64,000 nucleotides of DNA from positions 744,001 through 808,000 of the forward strand of contig JAVSMN010000001.1 in NCBI GenBank assembly GCA_032027205.1, given 5' to 3'. The notes beneath the pieces are model-generated. The model saw nothing but the letters and a program-made list of their open reading frames with translations, was not told the DNA's origin and made no database searches. Of the stretch, positions 35,107 through 44,602 are shown one piece after another (positions within the stretch are counted from its first letter, which is position 1; each line of letters begins with the position of its first letter). The position numbers and the translations under genes were made by a program. Source of the stretch: Zeimonas sp032027205. GTDB lineage: Bacteria; Pseudomonadota; Gammaproteobacteria; Burkholderiales; Burkholderiaceae_E.

Positions 35107-36036
35107 ATGAACGATCCCGTATCGATCCAGTTCGATCCCGCGAGCCTGGTCCTGCTCAACGCGATCCTCGCGTTGATGATGTTCGGCGTTTCCCTGTCGC
35201 TGCGACCGGCGGATTTCAAGCGCGTCCTGGTGTCGCCGCGCGCGCCTTTCGCGGGGCTGTTCGCGCAGTTCGCGCTGCTTCCGGCGGCAACCTGCCTCGC
35301 AACCTGGTTCTTCCGGATCGATCCGCCGCTCGCGCTCGGAATGATCCTCGTCGCTGCCTGCCCCGGCGGCGCGTTCTCGAACATCATGACCTGGCTGGCG
35401 CGCGGCAACGTGCCGGTCTCGGTGAGCATGACCGCCGTCTCGAGCCTGGCGGCAACCGTGCTCACGCCGTTCAACTTCGCGTTCTATGGCTGGCTCAATC
35501 CGTACACGCGCAACCTGCTGACCAGCATCGCGGTGGACGGCTCCGACATCCTGCTGCTGGTGCTGCTCGTACTCGCGCTCCCGATCCTGCTCGGCATGTG
35601 GATCGGGCGCCTCTTTCCGAATCTCGCCGCGCGCGTGGAGCCCCCACTGCGCATCGTGGCGTTGCTCGTGTTCCTCGCCTTCGTCGCCATCGCCTTCGGC
35701 AACAACTTCGATCTCTTCGTCGAACGCTTCGACACATTCTTCTGGCTGGTGGTCGCGCACAACTCGATGGCGCTCGCGCTGGGCGCCGTCATGGGCCGGG
35801 CGATGCGACTGCCGACGGCCGACCGGCGCGCCGTCACGCTCGAGGTGGGCATCCAGAACTCCGGGCTCGGGCTGGTCATCCTGTTCACCTTCATGCCGGC
35901 GGCCGGCGCGATGATGCTCATCACCGCGTTCTGGGGCGTCTGGCACCTGGTGTCGGGGCTCACGCTGGCGAGCATCTGGGCGCGCATTCCGGTCCGTGAT
36001 GCGAAGGACGCGGCGCAGGAGGCCGCGCTGACCTGA
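35107..36036 (+). CDS. Bile acid:sodium symporter (BASS) family transporter
   Basis: 309 aa with about nine to ten hydrophobic spans. The start MNDPVSIQFDPASLVLLNAI is followed by ALMMFGVSLSLRPADFKRVL, and AACPGGAFSNIMTWLARGN carries the conserved ion-binding region of the family. A second crossover motif, EVGIQNSGLGLVILF, is also typical (E-x-G-x-Q-N). Bacterial members take up bile-acid-like compounds, pantoate or 2-oxo acids; no substrate can be assigned. A 119-base gap separates it from the exported protein. Confidence 0.88.
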   Translation: MNDPVSIQFDPASLVLLNAILALMMFGVSLSLRPADFKRVLVSPRAPFAGLFAQFALLPAATCLATWFFRIDPPLALGMILVAACPGGAFSNIMTWLARGNVPVSVSMTAVSSLAATVLTPFNFAFYGWLNPYTRNLLTSIAVDGSDILLLVLLVLALPILLGMWIGRLFPNLAARVEPPLRIVALLVFLAFVAIAFGNNFDLFVERFDTFFWLVVAHNSMALALGAVMGRAMRLPTADRRAVTLEVGIQNSGLGLVILFTFMPAAGAMMLITAFWGVWHLVSGLTLASIWARIPVRDAKDAAQEAALT

Positions 36037-36059
36037 CGAAGCGCGCGGACCAGGCGTCC

Positions 36060-37013
36060 ATGACGGGATCCACGATGAGCAAGCGCGTGCTCGTCACCGG
36101 CGCGGCAGGCTACGTCGGCAGCCTGCTCGGCGCCCGGCTCTGCGCCGAACACCACGTCGTCGGCACCGACATCCGCGATTGCGTGGGACTGCCCTTCGCG
36201 CTGACGCAGCTCGACGTGCGCGATCCGATGCTCGCCGACCTGCTACGCGCCGAACGCATCGACCACGTCGTGCATCTGGCCTCGGTGCTCGACGCCGGAC
36301 GCGACCGTGCACGCGAATTCGACATCGACGTCAACGGCACGCGCAACGTGCTTCGCTGCTGCCTCGACGCCGGCGTCGGCCACGTCACCATCGCCAGTTC
36401 GGGGGCCGCCTACGGCTACCACGCCGACCATCCCGCGTGGATCGACGAGGACCAGCCGCTGCGCGGCAACCCCGAGTTCGCCTATGCCGACCACAAGCGG
36501 CAGATCGAGGAACTGCTCGTCGGCCACCGGCAACGCCACCCACAGCTTCGCCAGTTGATCCTTCGCCCGGGCACGATTCTCGGCGCCGCGACCGACAACC
36601 TGATCACCGGGCTGTTCCGCGCCAAGCGCATGCTCGCCATCCGCGGTTCGGACTCCCCTTTCGTCTTCGTCTGGGACGAGGACGTGGTCGGCGCGATCGA
36701 GCACGGGCTGCGCAACGACCTCGTCGGCATCTACAACCTGGCCGGCGACGGCGCGCTCACCGTGCGCGAGATCGCCGCCATACTCGGCAAGCCGGTGCTC
36801 GCGCTGCCGGCGAACGGGATCCGCGCCGCGTTGTGGCTCGGCCGTCGCTTCGGCATCGGCCGCTACGGACCGGAGCAGGTCGATTTCCTGCGCTACCGAC
36901 CCGTGCTGTCGAATCGAAGGCTGAAGGAGCAGTTCGGCTATCGACCGAGAAAGACCTCCGAAGAGACCTTCCGCTTCTACGTCGCTCACGCGCGAGCGAG
37001 GGGCGCGCTGTGA
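36060..37013 (+). CDS. NAD(P)-dependent epimerase/dehydratase (extended SDR)
   Basis: 317 aa, or 312 if it starts at the second ATG (36075), which gives MSKRVLVTGAAGYVGSLLG. The Rossmann glycine motif TGAAGYVG, SSGAAYGYH and the catalytic YADHK (Tyr-x3-Lys) are present, with RPGTILG after them, as in sugar epimerases and related SDRs. The substrate is unknown. The stop overlaps the GTG of the next SDR gene by 4 bp, so the two act together, possibly in one catabolic route with the divergent region to the right. Confidence 0.85.
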   Translation: MTGSTMSKRVLVTGAAGYVGSLLGARLCAEHHVVGTDIRDCVGLPFALTQLDVRDPMLADLLRAERIDHVVHLASVLDAGRDRAREFDIDVNGTRNVLRCCLDAGVGHVTIASSGAAYGYHADHPAWIDEDQPLRGNPEFAYADHKRQIEELLVGHRQRHPQLRQLILRPGTILGAATDNLITGLFRAKRMLAIRGSDSPFVFVWDEDVVGAIEHGLRNDLVGIYNLAGDGALTVREIAAILGKPVLALPANGIRAALWLGRRFGIGRYGPEQVDFLRYRPVLSNRRLKEQFGYRPRKTSEETFRFYVAHARARGAL

Positions 37014-37798
37014 GCTGCGTGCTGATCACCGGCGCCGGCGGAGGCCTGGGCAGCGCGCTGGCGCGCGCCTTCCATCGCCGAGGGCACGCACTGCTGCTCG
37101 CGGATCTCGACGCCGCGCTCGTGCGGGCTACGGCCCGCGACCTCGGCAACGCCGACCGCATCTCGTGGTCGAGCGGCGACATCGCGAACCCGGAGCACCA
37201 GCGCACGCTGCTTCGACGGGCCGAACAATGTTTCGGCGGCGTCGAGGTGCTGGTGAACAACGCCGGCATCACGCATCGCTCGCTGGTCGCCAAGACCGAT
37301 CCGGCCGTGCTGCGACGAGTGATGGAAGTCGACTGGCAGGCGCCGCTGGAGCTTGCGCTGGCGGCGCTGCCGCAGTTGCGCGCAAATCGCGGATCGATCG
37401 TCGCCATCGGCTCGATGGCCGGCTGGATGCCGGTGCTCGGCAGGGCCGCCTACTGCGGCGCCAAGAGCGCGCTGGCGCAGTCCTTCGAGGTGCTGCGCTG
37501 CGAGGAGCAGCGCCACGGCGTGCACGTGCTGATGGCCTACCCGAGCTTCCTCGCCACGCCGATCGAACGCAACGCGCTCGGCCACGACGGAAAGCCGGCG
37601 CGTCATCCCCGCTCGATGGTCGGAAAGGCGAGGAACGCCGACTGGATGGCGGAGCGCATCTGCCGGGCGCTGGAGCGTCGGCGCAGGCGCGTGCATTCGG
37701 ACGCCGCGAGCGTCGCGGCCGGCCTGCTGTGGCGGCTGATGCCCGATCTCTACCAGCGACTGATGACGAGGAAGTTCGCGGCCGAGCTCGATCAGTGA
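37010..37798 (+). CDS. Short-chain dehydrogenase/reductase
   Basis: 262 aa from the GTG at 37010, overlapping the preceding stop (GTGA). It is a classical SDR: TGAGGGLG cofactor motif, NNAGI, the catalytic Ser in IGSMAG and YCGAK (Tyr-x3-Lys). The C-terminal 40 residues (VAAGLLWRLMPDLYQRLM) extend the core and may be membrane-associated. It probably oxidises or reduces a hydroxy or keto substrate with NAD(P). It converges on the TPP-enzyme gene. Confidence 0.88.
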   Translation: MSCVLITGAGGGLGSALARAFHRRGHALLLADLDAALVRATARDLGNADRISWSSGDIANPEHQRTLLRRAEQCFGGVEVLVNNAGITHRSLVAKTDPAVLRRVMEVDWQAPLELALAALPQLRANRGSIVAIGSMAGWMPVLGRAAYCGAKSALAQSFEVLRCEEQRHGVHVLMAYPSFLATPIERNALGHDGKPARHPRSMVGKARNADWMAERICRALERRRRRVHSDAASVAAGLLWRLMPDLYQRLMTRKFAAELDQ

Positions 37799-37848
37799 CG
37801 AAGCGGCGGCGCGACCCGGAGCGCCAGCGCGACCCCTGCCTGCGGCCT

Positions 37849-39594
37849 TCAGCCGGCCGGCTCCTCGTGCATCTTCTTGAAGTGGATCAGGCCCGGCGCC
37901 CACATGTGCTTGACCGGGTCGACATCGACGTGGATCACGCCGGCGCCGCCGTTCTCCAGCGCGCGCTGCACGGCACTGCGCAGTTGCGTCGCGGACGACA
38001 CGCGCTCGCCGAAGGCGCCCATCGATTGCGCGAGCAGGTCGAAGCGGATCTCGCCGAGATCGGCCTTGATCGTCTCGTGCTCGTCGAGCTTCTTGAAGAG
38101 CATCGTCTTGAACGGCCGCAACATGAACTGCTGGTTCATCTTGACCATGCCCCACTGCCGGTCGCACAGAACGATCCAGATCACGCGCAGGCGGTTGCGC
38201 ACGGCGGTTTCGACCTCCTGCGGATGGAAGCCGAACGCGCCGTCGCCGATGATGCAGCACACCGGCGACCGCGGGAGCGCGACCGCCGCACCGAGCGCCT
38301 GCGCCATTCCGGCGCCCAGCATGCCGAAGCGGAACGTCGACAGGATGCGGTTCGGCACGCGGGCCTGGTGATAGAACATCGCCCACACCGCCGCATTGCC
38401 GCCGTCGGCGACCAATACGCTTTCGGGCGGGAAGAGCTCGTCGCAGATCGCGCCGATGTGGGCCGGGTTCATCGGCTCGGCCGTGTCCGACAACGCCTTG
38501 TCCCAGCCGGCCCGGTCCTGCGCCCGAATCCTGCCGTAGCCCTCGATGCGTCGCCTGCGCTCGTCGGTCGTCGCGATGGGCGCGCCTTCGAGCCGCTCGG
38601 CGAGCGCAGCCAGGAAGAGCTTCGCGTCGGCCTGCACCGGCAGGTCGGCGGGCTTGTTCAGCCCGAGCATTGCCGCGTCGATGTCGACCTGCACCGTGCG
38701 CTGCTGCAGCGGATCACGCCAGTACGGCGGCTTTCCCCACCAGTCGGTCTCGCCGACGCGCGATCCGACGATCAGCACCGCGTCGGCCTCGTTGCGCACC
38801 TTGTGGTTGAGCTTCACGTGCGGCATCGGAATTGCCAGCGGCGAGGTCTCGGGCAGCACGCCGCGCGCCGCCCAACTCGTCGTCACCGGCGTATGCAGCA
38901 GCATCGCCACGCGCTCGAGTTCGGCAAAGGCTCCCGCGTGAACCACGCCGCTGCCGGCGTGGATCATCGGCGCAGACGCTTCCAGCAACCACTGCGCGGC
39001 TAGCTCGACCTGCTCGACGGGCGGCGGCAGCGGCGTGCTGCCGCGATACTGCTCGCGCTTCCACGGAGTCGGCGCCTTGAACTTGCCGTTCATCAGCGTC
39101 TCCGGCACGTCCAGGTGGACCACGCCGGGCCGTCCGTCCCAGCAGGCGCGCAGCGCCTTGCGCATCAACTCCGGAATGCGATCGAAGGTCGGCGCCGCCG
39201 CGCTCCATTTCCCGATGCGGCCGATGACGCCGGCCTGGTCGAAGCATTGATACGCCCCGCCGCGATCGGGATACATGATGGCGGGCCGTCGCGCGCTGGT
39301 GATCGCCAGCACCCGATTGCCCTCGGCCTGTTCGACGACGAGGCCGGGCAGCAGGTTGGCCACGCCGGGCCCGTTGCTGGCCATGCACACGCCGAGCCGG
39401 CCGGTGAGACGCGCGTAGGCCCCCGCCATGTGCGCGGCGCTCGTCTCGTGGCGGGGCGTGACGATCTCGATGCCGAGCCGATGAAGCGCGGAATAGAAAC
39501 CGAAGTAGGTGCCGTCGATGATGCCGAACACGCGCTCGACGCCTTCGTCCTGCAACATCCGCGCGAGGTATTCGCCGCCGCTCGTTTCCGCCAT
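37849..39594 (-). CDS. Acetolactate-synthase-like thiamine-diphosphate enzyme
   Basis: 581 aa. It has the three-domain TPP-enzyme layout. N-terminal Pyr domain: VTPRHETSAAHMAGAYARLTG with the activating Glu; a central domain (HAGSGVVHAGAF); and the C-terminal PP domain with GDGAFGFHPQEVETAV. The usual NN that ends the TPP/Mg motif is replaced: the segment reads LCDRQWGM where acetolactate synthases have LNNxxxGM, so Asp stands in for the metal-ligating Asn. GGAGG precedes the ATG at 39594. No regulatory subunit is adjacent, so a role in a special 2-oxoacid reaction rather than branched-chain synthesis is more likely. It is divergent from an AraC regulator. Confidence 0.85.
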   Translation of the reverse strand: MAETSGGEYLARMLQDEGVERVFGIIDGTYFGFYSALHRLGIEIVTPRHETSAAHMAGAYARLTGRLGVCMASNGPGVANLLPGLVVEQAEGNRVLAITSARRPAIMYPDRGGAYQCFDQAGVIGRIGKWSAAAPTFDRIPELMRKALRACWDGRPGVVHLDVPETLMNGKFKAPTPWKREQYRGSTPLPPPVEQVELAAQWLLEASAPMIHAGSGVVHAGAFAELERVAMLLHTPVTTSWAARGVLPETSPLAIPMPHVKLNHKVRNEADAVLIVGSRVGETDWWGKPPYWRDPLQQRTVQVDIDAAMLGLNKPADLPVQADAKLFLAALAERLEGAPIATTDERRRRIEGYGRIRAQDRAGWDKALSDTAEPMNPAHIGAICDELFPPESVLVADGGNAAVWAMFYHQARVPNRILSTFRFGMLGAGMAQALGAAVALPRSPVCCIIGDGAFGFHPQEVETAVRNRLRVIWIVLCDRQWGMVKMNQQFMLRPFKTMLFKKLDEHETIKADLGEIRFDLLAQSMGAFGERVSSATQLRSAVQRALENGGAGVIHVDVDPVKHMWAPGLIHFKKMHEEPAG

Positions 39595-39716
39595 GCCGTT
39601 CCTCCGTGGCCTCGCCATCGGCGCGCTGCGCCGATATGCTGCGGGCGCGGACAGCTTATTGACCGCGCAGCCGTCCGTAACGTTTCGAACAGGACGCACA
39701 GGCGACGATTCGGGCC

Positions 39717-40739
39717 ATGAAGGTCGGTGTCTTCAGCGTCAACCGGCTCTACGCGCGCGCGCTGCTGCAGGGCGCCGACCGGCGGCGGATCGAGATCCCT
39801 GCCGAGTTGCGCAGGGCCGTCGAGGACAACGCTCGCCTTCCGCTCGCGCTTCTCGATCGACTCTGGGACGCGTATTGCCGCGGCAGCGGCGATCGGCTGG
39901 CGGGATTGCGACTCGGCCTCGAACTGCAGGCCGGCCACCTCGACAGCGCCGGGCTCCTGCTCGCCACCTGCGACACGCTGGGCGAGGCGCTCGAGCAGCT
40001 CGTCGAAGTGGCGCCGATCGTCGGCGAAGGGGGCGACTTCCTGCTCGCGCGCGACGCGGAACGCGCCGTCGTCTGTTACCGGCCGCATCTCGCGCTGCGT
40101 CGCGCCGAGCGCGTCGAAGCGGTGCTGGCCGGACTGCTGCGGCTCAGCCTCTGGGCGAGCGGCGAGGCGTTCCGCCCGATCGCGCTGCGCTTCGCCCATC
40201 AGCCGCTCGCTGCACCCACCGAATACCGCGCGCTGCTGGGCATCCCTGCGAGCTTCGGGGCGTCCGACAACGCGCTCGTCTTCGACGCCGAGCAGCTCGA
40301 TCTCGCGCTGATCCAGGCCAATGCGCCGCTGCGCGACCATCTGCGCGAACTGACGCAGCGGATGCTGGCCGAACTCGGCCAGCACAGCCTGGGCGCCGAA
40401 GTACAGCGACTGGTCCGCGCGAATCCCCGATGGGGCAAGGAGCGTGTCGCGTCCATGCTCGCGATCAGCGGCCGGCACCTGAACCGGCGCCTGGCCGAGG
40501 AAGGCGCGTCCTTCAAGCTGCTGCGCGACGCTGCGCTGCGCGACGTCGCCGTCGAGCGGCTACGCGGAACCGGCGTGCTGCCCGACATCGCCGACGATCT
40601 CGGCTTCTCCGACGAGAGCGCCTTCGCCAAGGCATTTCGCCGCTGGACCGGACTGACCCCTGCCCAGTTCCGCCGCCAGCGGGACGCAAGACTCCACCCG
40701 AGCTTCGCTGCCGCACCCCCCGGCACGCCAAATGCCTAG
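39717..40739 (+). CDS. AraC-family transcriptional regulator
   Basis: 340 aa. It has an N-terminal OruR/arabinose-binding-like region (about residues 20-200, with LPLALLDRLWDAYCRGSGDR) and a C-terminal double helix-turn-helix. The DNA-binding part reads VASMLAISGRHLNRRLAEEGASF, then VLPDIADDLGFSDESAFAKAFRRWTGLTP, split by about 25 residues. It is divergent from the TPP-enzyme gene with 122 bases between, so it probably controls that gene. The ligand is unknown. Confidence 0.88.
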   Translation: MKVGVFSVNRLYARALLQGADRRRIEIPAELRRAVEDNARLPLALLDRLWDAYCRGSGDRLAGLRLGLELQAGHLDSAGLLLATCDTLGEALEQLVEVAPIVGEGGDFLLARDAERAVVCYRPHLALRRAERVEAVLAGLLRLSLWASGEAFRPIALRFAHQPLAAPTEYRALLGIPASFGASDNALVFDAEQLDLALIQANAPLRDHLRELTQRMLAELGQHSLGAEVQRLVRANPRWGKERVASMLAISGRHLNRRLAEEGASFKLLRDAALRDVAVERLRGTGVLPDIADDLGFSDESAFAKAFRRWTGLTPAQFRRQRDARLHPSFAAAPPGTPNA

Positions 40740-40779
40740 GGCTTGCCCGTGAGGACGCAGGCGATGCGAGGAGGAGTGT

Positions 40780-42306
40780 TTGCAGCGGCGGGAATTCCTT
40801 GCCGGTTCCATCGGGCTGATGGCATGGGCCGGGCTCGGCGCGTGGGCGGCCGAGAAACGGCCCGAGGCGAACGACGGCACGCCCTTCGACGGCTCGACCG
40901 TCCGCCAGCTCGCGCGGCAGCTGTCGCAATCGCCGTACAAGCCGCCGAACGATCCGCTGCCCGATGAACTGAAGAAGCTCAGCTACGACGCGTATCGCGC
41001 GATCCGCTTCCGCCCGCAGGACGCGCTGTGGCGCAACGACGACCTGCCGTTCCAGGTCCAGTTCTTCCACCGCGGTTTCATTTTTACCGATCGCGTCGAC
41101 ATCCACGAGGTCGTCGCGGGCCGGGCGCGCCCGGTTCCCTACTCGCCGAGTCAATTCGACTTCGGCAAGACGCCGCCGCCGAAGTCCGACGCAGCCCTCG
41201 GCTATGCCGGCTTCCGGCTGCACGCGAAGCTCAATCGCCCCGACTACTACGACGAAGTTGCCGTCTTCCTCGGCGCGAGCTACTTCCGCGCGGTCGCCAA
41301 GGGACAGGTGTTCGGGCTGTCCGCGCGCGGGCTGTCGCTCGGCACCGGCAACTCGAAGGGCGAGGAGTTTCCGGCATTCCGCTCGTTCTGGATCGAGCGA
41401 CCTTCCCCCCAGGCGCAGTCGATCGTCGTCTATGCACTGCTCGACAGCGCGAGCACCACCGCCGCCTATCGATTCACGATCCGCCCGGGCGAAGAGACGG
41501 TGATGGACATCGAGGTCGCGCTCTATCCGCGCGCGAAGATCGATCAGGCCGGGCTCGGTACGTTGACCAGCATGTTCTTCTTCGACGCACAGGACCGCGT
41601 CGGCATCGACGACTTCCGGCCCGCGGTTCACGACTCGAGCGGCCTGGCGATCCACACGGGACACGGCGAGCGGCTGTGGCGTCCGCTGTCGAACCCGCGC
41701 GACCTGCAGGTGAGCGCCTTCGGCGACGCGAACGTGCGCGGCTTCGGGCTGCTGCAACGCAATCGCGACTTCCGCTTCTTCCAGGACCTCGAGGCGCGCT
41801 ACGAACAGCGGCCGAACGCCTGGGTCGAGCCGATCGGCGACTGGGGCGAAGGCGAAGTTCAGTTGTACGAGATCCCGGCGCGAAACGAATACAACGACAA
41901 CATCGTCGCTTTCTGGCGTCCGAAAGAGCCGTTCCAGGCAAAGCGCGAATACATCTACACGTACCGGCTGCACTGGACCAACCGGGACCTGAACGTCGAC
42001 GACCGGGCGACCTTCGTGCGCACCCGGCAGGGCGCCGGGCACGACGATCGTCGACTCTTCGTGCTCGACGCGGTGGGCGCAGCGCTCAAGAAGCTGCCGC
42101 CCGACGCCGAAGTGCGTGGCGATGTCAGCGCCAGCGCCGGCAAGATCCTTCACGTCGTCACGCAGCCGAATCCGCACAGCGGAGGCTGGCGGCTCAGTTT
42201 CTTCCTCGACCCGGAGAAGGAAACCGCCGTCGACCTGCGCGCGAGGTTCGTGCAAGGACAGGACGCGCTGTCCGAAACGTGGATATACCGATGGACGCCG
42301 CCCTGA
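40780..42306 (+). CDS. opgG: Osmoregulated periplasmic glucan biosynthesis protein OpgG/OpgD
   Basis: 508 aa from a TTG at 40780, with GAGGAG 4 bases upstream. It begins MQRREFLAGSIGLMAWAGLG, a twin-arginine-type signal as in E. coli OpgD; the rest matches MdoG/OpgG closely: YSPSQFDFG, LGASYFRAVAKGQVFGLSAR, EEFPAFRSFWIERP, GLLQRNRDF, NDNIVAFW, LSETWIYRW. OpgG acts in the periplasm on the nascent beta-1,2 backbone. The next gene, opgH, overlaps its end by 16 bp. Whether it is the G or D paralogue is open, and only one is present. Confidence 0.93.
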   Translation: MQRREFLAGSIGLMAWAGLGAWAAEKRPEANDGTPFDGSTVRQLARQLSQSPYKPPNDPLPDELKKLSYDAYRAIRFRPQDALWRNDDLPFQVQFFHRGFIFTDRVDIHEVVAGRARPVPYSPSQFDFGKTPPPKSDAALGYAGFRLHAKLNRPDYYDEVAVFLGASYFRAVAKGQVFGLSARGLSLGTGNSKGEEFPAFRSFWIERPSPQAQSIVVYALLDSASTTAAYRFTIRPGEETVMDIEVALYPRAKIDQAGLGTLTSMFFFDAQDRVGIDDFRPAVHDSSGLAIHTGHGERLWRPLSNPRDLQVSAFGDANVRGFGLLQRNRDFRFFQDLEARYEQRPNAWVEPIGDWGEGEVQLYEIPARNEYNDNIVAFWRPKEPFQAKREYIYTYRLHWTNRDLNVDDRATFVRTRQGAGHDDRRLFVLDAVGAALKKLPPDAEVRGDVSASAGKILHVVTQPNPHSGGWRLSFFLDPEKETAVDLRARFVQGQDALSETWIYRWTPP

Positions 42307-44501
42307 GCCGGGAACAGCGGCCCGGCGCCTTGGACACGCGCCCGCGCGACCGTCCGCTTCGATCGGCGCCGCCGCTGCCTGCCGACGCCCCGCTCGAGAT
42401 GCCGGTGCAGTCGCTCGGCAGCGGTGTGCGCGAGGAATCGCACGAGGGTCCGCGCGCGATCCGCCTGCGCCGCTTCGCGCTGCTCGGCGCGAGTGCAGCG
42501 TTGACGGCATTCGCGGCACACGAGATGTATCTGGTGCTGCAGGTAGCCGGGCTCACGCTGCTCGAGCAGATCGTGCTCGTCCTGTTCGTCGTGCTGTTCG
42601 CCTGGGTGGCATTCTCGTTCGTCACCAACGTCGTCGGCTTCGCGCTGTCGTTGCGACCCGCAGGCCGGCGGCTCGAGATCGACGAGACGAGCGCGCTTCC
42701 CGCGCTGTCGTCGCGCACCGCGCTGCTGTTCCCGGTCTACAACGAAAGCGCGGCGCACGTGATGGGGCGCCTGCAGGCGATCCACGAGTCGCTGTCGCAG
42801 GCGCAGGCGTTGCCGCACTTCGATTTCTTCGTGCTGAGCGACACGACGAAGACCGACATCCGGATGGCCGAGGAAGCTGCCTTCCTCGCGGTCCGTGCGA
42901 GCACGTCGGACCACGAACGGATCTTCTACCGACACCGAAGGCACAACACAGGGCGCAAGGCGGGCAATGTGGCGGACTGGGTGAAGCGCTTCGGCGCCCG
43001 CTACGAGTTCATGGTCGTGCTCGACGCCGACAGCGTGATGCGCGGCGATACGCTCGTGCGGCTGGCCGGCGCGATGGAGCAGAGCCCGCGCGTCGGCCTG
43101 ATCCAGACGCTGCCGGTCATCGTCAGCGCCTCGACGCTGTTCGCGCGCCTGCAGCAGTTCGCGAATCGGCTCTACGGCCCGATGCTCGGGCTGGGACTGG
43201 CCTGGTGGCACGGATCGGAAAGCAACTACTGGGGTCACAACGCGATCCTGCGCACGCGCGCCTTCGCCGAACGCGCCGGCCTGCCCACGCTCGAGGGACG
43301 CAAGCCGATCGGCGGCGAGATCATGAGCCACGACTTCGTCGAAGCGGCACTCCTGCGTCGCGGCGGCTGGGCGGTCCGGATCGCTCCCGACCTGGGCGGC
43401 AGCTACGAGGAATCGCCGCCGGCGCTCAGCGACTTCTCCGTTCGCGACCGACGCTGGGCACAGGGCAACCTGCAGCACCTGGGCGTGCTGTCCGCTCGCG
43501 GGCTTCATCCGGTGAGTCGGCTGCACCTGCTTACCGGCATCGGCGCCTATCTCACTGCGCCGCTGTGGCTGTTGTTCCTGCTGGCCGGGATCCTCATCGC
43601 GCTGCAGGCGCAGTTCGTTCGTCCGGAGTATTTTCCGGGCGGTTTCTCGCTCTTTCCGCAGTGGCCGGCACAGGATCCGGTTCGCGCCGCGTGGGTGTTC
43701 GCCGGGACGATGGCGCTGCTGTTCCTGCCCAAACTGCTCGCGTGGCTGGCGATGCTCGTGCACGGCGAGCAGCGCCGCGGCTTCGGCGGCGGCGGCCGCA
43801 GCCTCGCGGGCCTGCTGCTCGAGATGGTCGTCTCGGGACTCATTGCGCCGGTGATGATGCTCGATCAGTCGCTCACGGTCGCAGCGACGCTGTCGGGACG
43901 CGATGTCGGATGGAACGTGCAAAGACGAGACGACGACGCGCTGCCGTGGGCGCAGGTTGCCCGCGTATACGCGGGGCACACGGTCTTCGGAGCGCTGCTC
44001 GCGATCGCCGCCTACGCGGTTTCCTGGGCGTTGTTCCTGTGGATGACGCCGGTGATCGTGGGATTGCTGCTCGCGATTCCGCTCGCCGGGCTCACCGCCG
44101 ATGCACGGCTCGGACAACGACTGCGAGGCCTGGGCCTGCTGCTCGTTCCGGAGGAGCGGATGCCGCCTGCGATCCTGTTGCGCGCGAACGAACTCGCGCT
44201 ACAGATCGCCCACGCGCTCGCGCCGCTCGATGCGATTGCGAGACTGTCGTCGAGCGAGACGCTCATCGACGCGCACCGGGCGATGATCGAGGCGCGCAGG
44301 CACCGGCGCGGCGACATCGATGTCGACCTGGTCGTCGGCATGGCAAGGCTCGACGAGGCAGCGACGCCGGAAGACGCCCGCACCATGCTGAGCGACCGCG
44401 AACTGAACGCGCTGTTGTCGGATTCGCGCGGGTTCGAGCGTCTCGTTTCGTTCATCGAGCGTAGCAGGGGACGCCACGAACGGCAGGCGCAAGGCGAATG
44501 A
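42291..44501 (+). CDS. opgH: Glucan biosynthesis glucosyltransferase H
   Basis: 736 aa (E. coli OpgH 847 aa). This inner-membrane GT2 enzyme makes the linear beta-1,2-glucan backbone from UDP-glucose and exports it. Motifs: LSDTTKTD and VVLDADSVM for nucleotide-sugar and metal, ESNYWGHNAILR, EIMSHDFVEAALLRR, and DRRWAQGNLQH (the Q/R-x-x-R-W element). Membrane spans lie at about 65-120 and after about 420. The ATG at 42291 lies inside the 3' end of opgG. The long C-terminal cytoplasmic tail (about 620-736) holds charged helices. Confidence 0.95.
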   Translation: MDAALSREQRPGALDTRPRDRPLRSAPPLPADAPLEMPVQSLGSGVREESHEGPRAIRLRRFALLGASAALTAFAAHEMYLVLQVAGLTLLEQIVLVLFVVLFAWVAFSFVTNVVGFALSLRPAGRRLEIDETSALPALSSRTALLFPVYNESAAHVMGRLQAIHESLSQAQALPHFDFFVLSDTTKTDIRMAEEAAFLAVRASTSDHERIFYRHRRHNTGRKAGNVADWVKRFGARYEFMVVLDADSVMRGDTLVRLAGAMEQSPRVGLIQTLPVIVSASTLFARLQQFANRLYGPMLGLGLAWWHGSESNYWGHNAILRTRAFAERAGLPTLEGRKPIGGEIMSHDFVEAALLRRGGWAVRIAPDLGGSYEESPPALSDFSVRDRRWAQGNLQHLGVLSARGLHPVSRLHLLTGIGAYLTAPLWLLFLLAGILIALQAQFVRPEYFPGGFSLFPQWPAQDPVRAAWVFAGTMALLFLPKLLAWLAMLVHGEQRRGFGGGGRSLAGLLLEMVVSGLIAPVMMLDQSLTVAATLSGRDVGWNVQRRDDDALPWAQVARVYAGHTVFGALLAIAAYAVSWALFLWMTPVIVGLLLAIPLAGLTADARLGQRLRGLGLLLVPEERMPPAILLRANELALQIAHALAPLDAIARLSSSETLIDAHRAMIEARRHRRGDIDVDLVVGMARLDEAATPEDARTMLSDRELNALLSDSRGFERLVSFIERSRGRHERQAQGE

Positions 44502-44602
44502 TTCCGGTGCGCAAGGCGGGGTTCGCCATAAAAAGTTGACGACAGGCAAGCCCGCTGGCACCGTCGGCTGCAAACTTGGCCGTTTGCTGGACGACGGGTG
44601 TA

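Noticed and set aside
41028..42290. Upstream open frame in phase with opgH
   Set aside because: It runs through opgG in another frame; opgH homology and the ATG at 42291 define the start.
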